5,901 nucleotides of DNA from the NCBI RefSeq assembly GCF_958350005.1, contig NZ_CATWFF010000130.1, positions 1 through 5,901 of the forward strand, written 5' to 3'. The notes below the pieces were generated by a model that did no database searches, was not told the origin of the DNA, and worked only from the letters and a program-made list of their open reading frames with translations. Positions within the stretch are counted from its first letter, which is position 1; every line of letters begins with the position of its first letter. Below, piece after piece: positions 1 through 5,882 of the stretch. Position numbers and translations under genes: made by a program. This stretch comes from an uncultured Megasphaera sp. GTDB taxonomy: Bacteria > Bacillota > Negativicutes > Veillonellales > Megasphaeraceae.

Positions 1-25
1 AACTTCTCCTGACAGCATAAAATAT

Positions 26-38
26 TCGCAAGGTGCGA
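26..38. repeat. Small inverted repeat upstream of the thiL promoter
   Basis: TCGCA at 26-30 and TGCGA at 34-38 are perfect inverted arms around a 3-nt AGG loop. The flanks are A/T-rich and can extend the pairing with one bulged base. The dyad lies about 20 bp upstream of the proposed -35 box. It could be an operator or the remains of the upstream gene's transcription end, but no U-tract follows it. Five base pairs is short enough to be chance. Confidence 0.25.
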
Positions 39-55
39 TAAATTCCCTGAATGGT

Positions 56-84
56 TTTACTTTTGCCTGTATTTCTATTACAAT
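56..84 (+). promoter_or_regulatory. Candidate sigma-A promoter for the thiL operon
   Basis: TTTACT at 56-61 (4 of 6 matches to TTGACA) and TACAAT at 79-84 (5 of 6 to TATAAT) are separated by exactly 17 bp. They would start transcription near 91 and give a leader of about 30 nt before the thiL ATG. A second pair, TTGCCT at 63-68 and TATGCT at 86-91, also has a 17-bp spacer but matches less well. Neither has an extended -10 TG. The leader is too short for a TPP riboswitch. Confidence 0.5.
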
Positions 85-107
85 ATATGCTATGTATGGA
101 ATGTATT

Positions 108-113
108 GAGGAG
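108..113 (+). promoter_or_regulatory. Ribosome binding site of thiL
   Basis: GAGGAG lies 7 nt before the ATG at 121. This decides the start: the in-frame TTG at 106 would place the initiation codon upstream of and overlapping this site, so the five-residue extension it would add is rejected. Confidence 0.8.
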
Positions 114-120
114 CAGGCAT

Positions 121-1143
121 ATGAAGATTTCTGATATTGGTGAATTTGGATTTATTGATGCTGTGAAAGACAATACAATTTTTCGGCCCCAGTCTGTTGT
201 TGTCGGCATTGGCGATGACGGTGCCGTGTATAAGACGACGGCAGGAATGGAGCAGATTGCCGTCATTGATACGATGGTAGAAGGCAGTCACTTTATTATT
301 GGCAAGACCGCTTCCTGGTATGATGTAGGATATAAGGCCGTTGCGTCCAACTTGAGCGATATTGCTGCCATGGGTGGCGTGCCGACCCACCTGGTCTTAT
401 CCACGGCCATTCGTCCCGATATGGATATGGCTGATCTGACGGAGATGTATGACGGCATGAAAGCTATCTGCCGGAAGTATGGCGTCAATATCCTCGGCGG
501 CGATACGGTCCTGTCCAAAGGAAGTCTGGTCATTACGGTAGCTGCCTTTGGCGAAGTGGAAGCCGGAAAGGCCATCTGCCGCAGCGGTGCCAAAGCAGGC
601 GATGTCGTAGCTGTGTCCCACTGTGTCGGTGATTCGTCAGGCGGTCTGGACGTCCTTCTGCACGGAGCAGAAGGCTATAAGCGGCTCACGCAGGCGCACA
701 AGCTGCCAGTTCCGCAGATTGAACTGGGACGGCTTCTGGTGGCTCATCACTGTCATAGTCTAAATGACATCAGCGATGGCCTGGCCAGTGAATCCAATGA
801 AATCGCCAAGGCCAGCGGCGTCGTGCTGGTGCTGGACCGCGCACGTATTCCCGTCAGTCCGGAACTGCAGCAGTGGGCTGCAGCACAACATACAGACTGT
901 TGGCATTACGTTTTCAATGGCGGCGAAGATTATGAACTGATCTTTACGATGGCGCCCCGGGATTTTGATGCCCTGCAGCAGGAGTATCCTGACGTCACGG
1001 CTATTGGTACGGTCGAAGCCGGTAAGGGATGCGTATATTTGCAGCACGATGGTCAGCAGACGCTGCTGCCGCCGTCAGGATGGAATCATTTTCGCAACGA
1101 AGGAGAGCATACGATTGGATATAACGACGCACGGAGAACGTGA
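121..1143 (+). CDS. thiL: Thiamine-monophosphate kinase ThiL
   Basis: This 340-residue cytoplasmic enzyme phosphorylates thiamine monophosphate with ATP to give thiamine diphosphate, the last step of the cofactor pathway. It belongs to the PurM/AIR synthase-like superfamily, and its length is typical. Visible motifs, in order, are GIGDDGAV (29-36), the ID-x-MVEGSHF segment (49-58, with acidic D50), NLSDIAAMGG (77-86), GGDT (126-129), NDISDGLASE (215-224) and NGGEDYEL (266-273). These include the aspartates that bind Mg-ATP and the substrate phosphate in this family, and none is missing. The start is the ATG preceded by GAGGAG. It is the first gene after the likely promoter, and its end overlaps the start of tsaE by 29 bp. 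No other thiamine gene is nearby, so its place here reflects conserved Firmicute gene order rather than a thiamine operon. Confidence 0.96.
   Translation: MKISDIGEFGFIDAVKDNTIFRPQSVVVGIGDDGAVYKTTAGMEQIAVIDTMVEGSHFIIGKTASWYDVGYKAVASNLSDIAAMGGVPTHLVLSTAIRPDMDMADLTEMYDGMKAICRKYGVNILGGDTVLSKGSLVITVAAFGEVEAGKAICRSGAKAGDVVAVSHCVGDSSGGLDVLLHGAEGYKRLTQAHKLPVPQIELGRLLVAHHCHSLNDISDGLASESNEIAKASGVVLVLDRARIPVSPELQQWAAAQHTDCWHYVFNGGEDYELIFTMAPRDFDALQQEYPDVTAIGTVEAGKGCVYLQHDGQQTLLPPSGWNHFRNEGEHTIGYNDARRT
1100..1105 (+). promoter_or_regulatory. Ribosome binding site of tsaE, inside thiL
   Basis: AAGGAG within the last codons of thiL lies 9 nt before the TTG at 1115. It supports that TTG as the tsaE start. 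No ATG or GTG in the tsaE frame lies in a better position relative to it. Confidence 0.65.
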
Positions 1144-1579
1144 GACAATTGCGCTGGGAGAAGTCATCGGGCGCGTTCTGCATCCTGGGGATGTACTGGC
1201 CCTGCATGGCGACCTGGGCGCCGGCAAGACCCATTTCGTCCAGGGCATTGCCCGGGGAATGGGGATTATGGAACCCGTTGTCAGCCCGACGTTTACAATA
1301 TTAAATTATTACGAACATGATATACCGCTTCAGCACTTTGATTTTTACCGGCTTGAAGAAGAGTATGAACTGGATGATCTGGGGTTTGACGACTATCTCA
1401 GCCAGGGCGTTACCGTCATTGAATGGTCAGAAAAGTTTTTGGAACGCCTGCCGGAAGATGCGGCTCATATTACAATTGACAAGACCGGGCCGGAAGAGCG
1501 AATCATTCATTTGTCTCTTGTAGACCCGCGCTGGGCTGATGTAAAAAAGGAGGTAGAAGCCTATGCTGCTGGCCATTGA
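1115..1579 (+). CDS. tsaE: tRNA t6A biosynthesis ATPase TsaE
   Basis: This is the P-loop ATPase of the bacterial t6A complex (YjeE/YdiB family). It binds the TsaB-TsaD dimer, and its ATP hydrolysis resets the complex between rounds of threonylcarbamoyl transfer to tRNA A37. From the TTG at 1115 the protein is 154 residues, the usual family size. Walker A is GDLGAGKT (32-39). It is followed by SPTFT (57-61, the switch region), HFDFYRL (74-80) and VIEWSEK (101-107, the conserved EW signature). The frame stays open upstream to 965, but that would add about 50 residues lying wholly inside thiL and unlike the family N-terminus, so the TTG start with AAGGAG is preferred. It overlaps thiL by 29 bp and tsaB by 17 bp, which suggests translational coupling. 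Confidence 0.94.
   Translation: MDITTHGERETIALGEVIGRVLHPGDVLALHGDLGAGKTHFVQGIARGMGIMEPVVSPTFTILNYYEHDIPLQHFDFYRLEEEYELDDLGFDDYLSQGVTVIEWSEKFLERLPEDAAHITIDKTGPEERIIHLSLVDPRWADVKKEVEAYAAGH
1547..1554 (+). promoter_or_regulatory. Strong ribosome binding site of tsaB
   Basis: AAGGAGGT is a near-perfect anti-Shine-Dalgarno match placed 8 nt before the tsaB ATG and located inside the 3' end of tsaE. It is one of the strongest sites in the cluster. Confidence 0.85.
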
Positions 1580-2273
1580 AACATCCAGTCTCGTATCCAG
1601 TGTAGCCCTGCTTCATGACGATACGCTGCGGGCGGAACTGACTGTTCAGGCCCGTCTGACTCATTCGGAACAGCTCATGCCCCATATTGCGGACATGCTG
1701 GAAAAAGCGTCTGTCCGCAAACAGGACATTGATGGTATTGCCGTTTCTATTGGCCCTGGTTCTTTTACGGGCCTGCGCATCGGCCTGGCTTCAGCCAAGG
1801 CCCTGGCCTTTGCCTGGCAGATACCGATTGTCGGTGTAGAAACGCCGCTCAGCCTGGCCTGGAATTTTGTCGGTGCCTCTTCCCGTATCTGCACGCTTAT
1901 TGACGCCCAGAAGGGAAATGTCTATGCTGCCGTGTACCAGTGGGAAGAAACGGTGTTGCATACACGGTCTGATGTATATGTTGCGCCCCTTACGGAGGTG
2001 CTGGCCGAGTTACAGCAGGAAAAAGGACCTGTTGTCTTCTGCGGCGACGGAGCCTTAAAGTACAGAACGTCCATCGTTGAGGCTAGTGAACAGTTTCGCC
2101 TGGCACCGCCGACGATGGCCATTCCTCGGGCTGGCAGTGTGGCCTTGGCGGCAGTGCCGCGGTTCCTGACCGGAAATACCGATGACTGCATGACGCTGAC
2201 GCCGGCATATAAACGGCGCAGCGAAGCGGAAGTGCTGTGGGAAAAACGCCACGGCGGTCAGTCATGTCTATGA
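1563..2273 (+). CDS. tsaB: t6A complex dimerization subunit TsaB
   Basis: A 236-residue member of the ASKHA fold (YeaZ/YdiC family). It is a catalytically inactive paralogue of TsaD and serves as the platform that dimerizes with TsaD and recruits TsaE. The N-terminus LLAIETSSLVSSVALL (2-17) is the family's degenerate phosphate-1 motif. SIGPGSFTGLRIGLASAKAL (62-81) is the most diagnostic signature, shared with TsaD. LIDAQKGNVYAAVY (112-125) matches the family's conserved DARK-EVY-type segment. The C-terminal half diverges, as is usual for TsaB. It follows tsaE with a 17-bp overlap and runs into rimI, whose start codons lie in its last codons. Fused TsaB-RimI proteins are known in other bacteria, in keeping with this adjacency. 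Confidence 0.95.
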   Translation: MLLAIETSSLVSSVALLHDDTLRAELTVQARLTHSEQLMPHIADMLEKASVRKQDIDGIAVSIGPGSFTGLRIGLASAKALAFAWQIPIVGVETPLSLAWNFVGASSRICTLIDAQKGNVYAAVYQWEETVLHTRSDVYVAPLTEVLAELQQEKGPVVFCGDGALKYRTSIVEASEQFRLAPPTMAIPRAGSVALAAVPRFLTGNTDDCMTLTPAYKRRSEAEVLWEKRHGGQSCL

Positions 2274-2752
2274 TTGTACGGCCTGCCGTTCCCGGTGATG
2301 CCGAGGGCATTTTTGCTGTAGAGAAAGAATCATTTTCTGTTCCCTGGAGCCTTGATGCGATTCACAAAGAACTGCAGAACCGTGAACTGACCATGTATTA
2401 TGTCCTGGAAGACGAAGAGGGACAGATTGCCGGGTATGCCGGGCTGTGGCGTGTCCTGGATGAAGGGCAGATTACCAATATTGCCCTGCGCAGATCCTGC
2501 CGGGGCAGCGGTTATGGCGAGCTGCTCCTGCGCGTACTTATGGAAGCTGGCTGGGAAGACGGGTGCAGCGATATTTTTCTGGAAGTGCGCATATCCAATG
2601 TCAGCGCTCTTGGACTATACCGAAAACTGGGGTATCAGACATTGTCAGTACGGCAGAAGTATTACTCTGAGCCCGTCGAAGATGCCTATGTCATGGACTG
2701 TAAAAAAGAACACTATCCGTGGATTACGAATTACTCAAAAAAGGAAGAATAA
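2264..2752 (+). CDS. rimI: Ribosomal protein S18-alanine N-acetyltransferase RimI
   Basis: A GNAT-family acetyltransferase that transfers acetyl from acetyl-CoA to the N-terminal alanine of ribosomal protein S18. From the ATG at 2264 it is 162 residues, close to the family size. The N-terminus MIVRPAVPGDAEGIFAVEK and FSVPWS (24-29) are typical of RimI. ITNIAL (70-75) followed by R-G-S-G-Y-G (80-85) forms the acetyl-CoA pyrophosphate loop (R-x-x-G-x-G). LEVRISNVSALGLYRKLGY (106-124) and the KYYSEPVEDAYVM segment (132-144) complete the signature. The start is uncertain: the ATG at 2264 has GGCGG 6 nt upstream, the ATG at 2270 overlaps the tsaB stop as ATGA, and a GTG at 2237 would add nine residues. 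All three imply coupling to tsaB. Its place inside a t6A cluster is common in Firmicutes. Confidence 0.93.
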   Translation: MSMIVRPAVPGDAEGIFAVEKESFSVPWSLDAIHKELQNRELTMYYVLEDEEGQIAGYAGLWRVLDEGQITNIALRRSCRGSGYGELLLRVLMEAGWEDGCSDIFLEVRISNVSALGLYRKLGYQTLSVRQKYYSEPVEDAYVMDCKKEHYPWITNYSKKEE

Positions 2753-2755
2753 TGT

Positions 2756-3778
2756 ATGTATACTTTAGCCTTAGAAACGAGCTGTGATGAAACGTCGGCA
2801 GCGGTCATTCAGGACGGCCGCCGCATTCTTTCCGATGTCATTTCCACGCAGGTGCCGATTCACCGCAAGTTTGGCGGCGTCGTACCGGAAATTGCCTCTC
2901 GCCAGCATATTGAATATGTCATGCCTGTCGTTCAGGAAGCGCTGGAAAAAGCAGGCCTTTCCCTGGCACAGATGGATCATATTGGCGTAACCTATGGCCC
3001 TGGGCTGGTTGGCGCTCTGCTGGTCGGCGTTGCCGCAGCCAAGGCACTCAGTTTTGCCTTGGACAAGCCTTTGGTCGGCGTGAATCACATGGAAGGCCAT
3101 ATTTTTGCCAATTTTTTAAGCCATCCCGACTTGGAGCCCCCCTTTTTATGTCTTGTCGTCTCTGGCGGACATACGCAGCTCGTGCGCATTGAAGGGTATA
3201 ATTCTTTCGTGCTTCTGGGACAGACCCGCGATGATGCAGCTGGTGAAGCATTTGACAAAATTGCCCGTGTCATGGGTTATCCCTATCCAGGCGGTCCGCA
3301 GATCGACAAACTGGCCAAGACGGGGAATGCCGAAGCGATTGCCTTTCCCAAGGCCCTTCATGAAAAACATAACTTTGAATTCAGCTTCAGCGGCCTGAAA
3401 TCGGCAGTTTTGAATTATCTCCATACGCAGGAACAGCGGGGGATTGCATATAATCCCAATGATGTAGCAGCGAGCTTTCAGAAAACCGTTGTTGATACGC
3501 TGGTGGAAAAGACGATGGATGCGGCTTCGTACTGTCAGGCTCAGAAAATTGCTGTTGCTGGCGGCGTATCGGCCAACAGTGCCCTGGCAGCGGCTATGGA
3601 AGAGGCGTGTCAGGCCCATGGTTATGCCTTCTACCGGCCCGAACCGATTTTATGCACTGATAACGCGGCCATGATTGGCTGCCGGGCGTATTACATGGCT
3701 CAGGACGGCCTGTTTGCTGACCTGACGCTGAATGCCAAACCGGGCCTGGCTATTTCGTCGGCGCCGCTGCGGCATTAA
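2756..3778 (+). CDS. tsaD: tRNA N6-adenosine threonylcarbamoyltransferase TsaD
   Basis: The catalytic subunit of the t6A complex (Kae1/Gcp/YgjD family, ASKHA fold). It transfers threonylcarbamoyl from threonylcarbamoyl-AMP to N6 of A37 in ANN-decoding tRNAs. The protein is 340 residues, the normal bacterial length. Visible motifs are ALETSCDETSAAV (5-17), GGVVPEIASRQH (40-51), YGPGLVGALLVG (80-91), the metal-binding HMEGH (H111 and H115), VSGGHTQL (135-142), GEAFDKIARVMG (163-174), FSFSGLKSAV (209-218), VAGGVSANSALA (267-278) and CTDNAAMIG (300-308), where D302 is the third metal ligand. The start ATG at 2756 has AAGGAAG 8 nt upstream. Another ATG at 2752 overlaps the rimI stop but is out of frame. 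The gap to rimI is 3 bp. The first-step enzyme TsaC/Sua5, which makes the substrate, is not encoded in the window. Confidence 0.97.
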   Translation: MYTLALETSCDETSAAVIQDGRRILSDVISTQVPIHRKFGGVVPEIASRQHIEYVMPVVQEALEKAGLSLAQMDHIGVTYGPGLVGALLVGVAAAKALSFALDKPLVGVNHMEGHIFANFLSHPDLEPPFLCLVVSGGHTQLVRIEGYNSFVLLGQTRDDAAGEAFDKIARVMGYPYPGGPQIDKLAKTGNAEAIAFPKALHEKHNFEFSFSGLKSAVLNYLHTQEQRGIAYNPNDVAASFQKTVVDTLVEKTMDAASYCQAQKIAVAGGVSANSALAAAMEEACQAHGYAFYRPEPILCTDNAAMIGCRAYYMAQDGLFADLTLNAKPGLAISSAPLRH

Positions 3779-3790
3779 GGGGGCATCTGT

Positions 3791-5212
3791 ATGTCTTCTA
3801 TTGAAGCTGTTTGCAGCAGTGCCAGTTCCCTATCTCAGGTACAGATTCATATATTAAAGCACAGTGAAGAACTGCTGCAGTTTGCCAGCGATTTATCTCA
3901 TCGGGATTTACAGGTATTGGTTCCTGGACGCAAGGCCGGCACGCTGGTGCTGGCAGCTCAGCGCATGTCCCTGTCCCAGCCGGCAGGAGAAGAACGGACA
4001 TCGGCGGCAGTCGGCACGGTTCTGGCCGGGTATGAAGCACCGATTGCCCTGCAGGTACTGCAGACCGGACAGGTCATTCAGGGCGGCAAGGAACTGGATT
4101 ATGGCCGCATTGAGCCGATGGTAGCCTATCCCTTTGTCGATAATGCCGGAGAAACCATGGCCGTTCTCGTCTTTATCGGCGCTGTGGAAGCGGCGCGGGA
4201 AGTATTGACCGAAACGGCTGTCATGGCCCTGCGGGTGCCCATTGAACGGGAACCGTGCGATTTGTACCGGCCCCTGTCGCTGCAGGACGGCATTATTCTG
4301 GTCAACTGCAACGGCGTCGTCATTTATACGGACGAAATGGCTGAAAGCATTATGCATATGCGTGGCCATTCTGGCATGTTTCTGGGATCGAATATTTACA
4401 ATACGCCCAGCAGTCTGACCGGAGCCAAGAAGGTACTGGCAACGCGGGAAGGTATAGTCGAAGATGTAACCGCCGGCGGCGTCGTATTTACGCGGCGCGT
4501 CATTCCGCTCCTGCAGGGCGGTAAAGTGCGCCGGGTCATTGTCGTACTGACAGAAAAGACGGAACTGTACCGCAAAGAAGAAGAACTGATGATCAAGATG
4601 TCGGTCATCAAGGAAATTCACCATCGTGTGAAAAATAATCTGCAGACCATTGCCAGCCTGCTGCGTATGCAGATGCGCCGTACGAACAGTCAGGAAGCCA
4701 AAGACGTGCTGAAAGAAAGTGTAAATCGTATTCTGAGCATATCGCTGGTTCATGAAATTTTGTCCCATCATGATGAGGAACATATTGATATTGCCGATGT
4801 GGCGCAAAAGCTGCTGGCGTTGCTGGCACACAGCATGGCCGGGGCAGACTGCCAGATTTATACGCAGTTTTCCGGCGATGCCCTGCCGCTGCCGTCTGAC
4901 GAAGCGGCGTCGCTGGCGCTGGTATTAAATGAAACCATTACCAATGCCATTATTCACGGTTTTGAAAATCGCCGGGAAGGCCATCTTTCCGTAACCATTC
5001 AGTGCACGGCTGACAGGTGTACGATTGCTGTAGATGATGATGGCGCAGGGATGGGGAATACGGCTGTAGAACCAGTACAGCGGAAGCATCTGGGACTTAC
5101 GATTGTCCGCACCTTAGTAGAAAAAGATTTAAAAGGGACATTGGAATTTTTGCCTTTGTCTCCGTCCGGAACGGAGGTAAAAATTTCATTTCCCATTACA
5201 GAGAGGGGATAA
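3791..5212 (+). CDS. Soluble sensor histidine kinase, EutW/PdtaS type
   Basis: A 473-residue kinase that would autophosphorylate and pass phosphate to the ANTAR regulator encoded next. No hydrophobic stretch is long enough to span a membrane, so it should sense a cytoplasmic signal. Residues 1-150 resemble the H_kinase_N/GAF-like sensor domain of this family (for example EPMVAYPFVDNAGETMAVLVF-like strands at 108-128). Residues about 160-260 look like a PAS domain (DGIILVNCNGVVIYTDEMAE, 166-185). HisKA_2 follows at about 265-345, with EIHHRVKNNLQ at 275-285 and H278 as the probable phosphoacceptor (H277 adjacent). HATPase_c spans about 365-470: N box with N385 in ETITNAIIHGF, G1 box DDGAGM (416-421), G2 LGL (434-436) and SGTEVKISFP (459-468). 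All catalytic boxes are intact. AAGGGGG lies 7 nt before the ATG, 12 bp after tsaD. It is not called EutW because no ethanolamine genes are present; the ligand is unknown. Confidence 0.92.
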   Translation: MSSIEAVCSSASSLSQVQIHILKHSEELLQFASDLSHRDLQVLVPGRKAGTLVLAAQRMSLSQPAGEERTSAAVGTVLAGYEAPIALQVLQTGQVIQGGKELDYGRIEPMVAYPFVDNAGETMAVLVFIGAVEAAREVLTETAVMALRVPIEREPCDLYRPLSLQDGIILVNCNGVVIYTDEMAESIMHMRGHSGMFLGSNIYNTPSSLTGAKKVLATREGIVEDVTAGGVVFTRRVIPLLQGGKVRRVIVVLTEKTELYRKEEELMIKMSVIKEIHHRVKNNLQTIASLLRMQMRRTNSQEAKDVLKESVNRILSISLVHEILSHHDEEHIDIADVAQKLLALLAHSMAGADCQIYTQFSGDALPLPSDEAASLALVLNETITNAIIHGFENRREGHLSVTIQCTADRCTIAVDDDGAGMGNTAVEPVQRKHLGLTIVRTLVEKDLKGTLEFLPLSPSGTEVKISFPITERG

Positions 5213-5218
5213 CCATAC

Positions 5219-5806
5219 ATGGGATATCGCGTAGTCATTGGGGATGATGAATCTATTATTCGTATGGATTTATGTGAAATGCTGGAAGAAGCGGGGCATA
5301 CTGTCGTTGGCGAAGCTGCCGACGGTGTGGAGGCCCTGGATCTGGTACGGAAAGAAAAACCGGACATCGTCCTTCTGGATATTAAGATGCCGCGCCTGGA
5401 CGGCATTCATGCCGCTAAAATGATCGGCCATGAAGGACTGGCACCGGTCCTGCTCCTTACGGCGTACAGTCAGCAGGATATTGTAGAGAAAGCGAAAGAT
5501 TCCGGCGTTCTTGGCTATCTGGTCAAGCCGGTCAGCCCGGTCAATCTGTTTCCGGCTATAGAAATTGCCATATCTCAGTTTCAGCGGCAATTGGAAACGG
5601 CCCATCAGCTGGAAGATATGAATGAGCGCATGGAAACGCGAAAAGTTGTAGAACGGGCCAAAGGATATTTAATGGATTTATATCATATTCCTGAAAACGA
5701 AGCCTATCAGCGGCTTCAGCAGTACAGCATGAAAAACAGGAAAACCCTGAAAAATGTAGCATCTGCCGTGATTGCCAGTGTCGAACAAATGAATAAACGT
5801 AAATAG
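5219..5806 (+). CDS. Response regulator with receiver and ANTAR RNA-binding domains
   Basis: A 195-residue regulator of the EutV/AmiR/PdtaR class. Phosphorylation is expected to promote dimerization so that the ANTAR helices bind paired hairpins in mRNA leaders and prevent intrinsic termination. The receiver (about 1-120) has the acidic pair D9/D10, phosphoacceptor D54 in VLLDIKMP, T81 in LLLTAY and K103 in LVKP, so phosphorelay chemistry looks intact. Residues about 115-140 form a charged, glutamine-rich helix likely to be the coiled-coil linker. The ANTAR domain (about 135-190) shows VVERAKGYLMDLYHIPENEA (143-162, covering the AKG-LM core), then AYQRLQQYSM (162-171) and NVASAVI. Its RNA targets cannot be identified here. 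The start ATG has AGAGGGG 10 nt upstream, inside the end of the kinase gene, and the gap is only 6 bp, so the two are surely co-translated partners. Confidence 0.94.
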   Translation: MGYRVVIGDDESIIRMDLCEMLEEAGHTVVGEAADGVEALDLVRKEKPDIVLLDIKMPRLDGIHAAKMIGHEGLAPVLLLTAYSQQDIVEKAKDSGVLGYLVKPVSPVNLFPAIEIAISQFQRQLETAHQLEDMNERMETRKVVERAKGYLMDLYHIPENEAYQRLQQYSMKNRKTLKNVASAVIASVEQMNKRK

Positions 5807-5813
5807 ACCGTAA

Positions 5814-5868
5814 AATACCTGCGATTCGAAAAGAAAAAGTATTGACTTTTTTACCTTTCGCAGGTATT
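5814..5868. repeat. Long interrupted inverted repeat overlapping the downstream promoter
   Basis: Perfect 11-bp arms AATACCTGCGA (5814-5824) and TCGCAGGTATT (5858-5868) enclose 33 nt. Inside is a second 7-bp dyad, AAAAAGT (5834-5840) and ACTTTTT (5845-5851), with an ATTG loop. As RNA this gives a two-storey stem with an asymmetric internal loop (9 and 6 nt), starting 7 nt after the regulator's stop codon. It may stabilise or terminate the operon mRNA, but the + strand shows only AUAUAUAG after the stem rather than a U-tract; on the - strand TTTT follows. As DNA, the right arm covers most of the -10 box of the promoter at 5842-5870, so an operator role is also possible. Confidence 0.7.
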
Positions 5869-5870
5869 AT
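5842..5870 (+). promoter_or_regulatory. Sigma-A promoter for the next operon (probably groES-groEL)
   Basis: TTGACT (5842-5847) and TATTAT (5865-5870) each match the consensus at 5 of 6 positions and are separated by exactly 17 bp. Transcription should start near 5877, a few bases before the CIRCE half-site, which is the usual arrangement in HrcA-controlled chaperone operons. The gene it drives lies beyond the right edge. Confidence 0.8.
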
Positions 5871-5882
5871 ATATAGTGTAAG

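Noticed and set aside
92..106. Short direct repeat ATGTAT at 92-97 and 101-106
   Set aside because: Six bases in an A/T-rich leader is within chance expectation, and it coincides with no known site type.
106..120. Upstream TTG start giving ThiL five extra residues
   Set aside because: The GAGGAG ribosome site lies within this stretch and is correctly spaced for the ATG at 121 instead.
1..120. TPP riboswitch upstream of thiL
   Set aside because: The leader after the proposed promoter is only about 30 nt, and the conserved TPP-aptamer core with CUGAGA is not present in the 120 bases available.
91..120. ANTAR-type dual-hairpin target in the operon leader (autoregulation)
   Set aside because: The leader is too short for two hairpins, and no hexaloop stem followed by a terminator is seen.
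965..1114. N-terminal extension of TsaE back to position 965
   Set aside because: It lies wholly inside the conserved 3' half of thiL in another frame, exceeds the family length and has no TsaE-like sequence.
3146..3619. A 157-codon open frame on the minus strand, opposite tsaD
   Set aside because: tsaD is unambiguous on the plus strand, and the antisense product has no family features or plausible ribosome site context.
3908..4831. A 307-codon open frame on the minus strand, opposite the histidine kinase
   Set aside because: The plus-strand frame carries every kinase motif, and the antisense translation shows no recognisable domain. Long antisense frames arise from codon bias in G+C-rich third positions.
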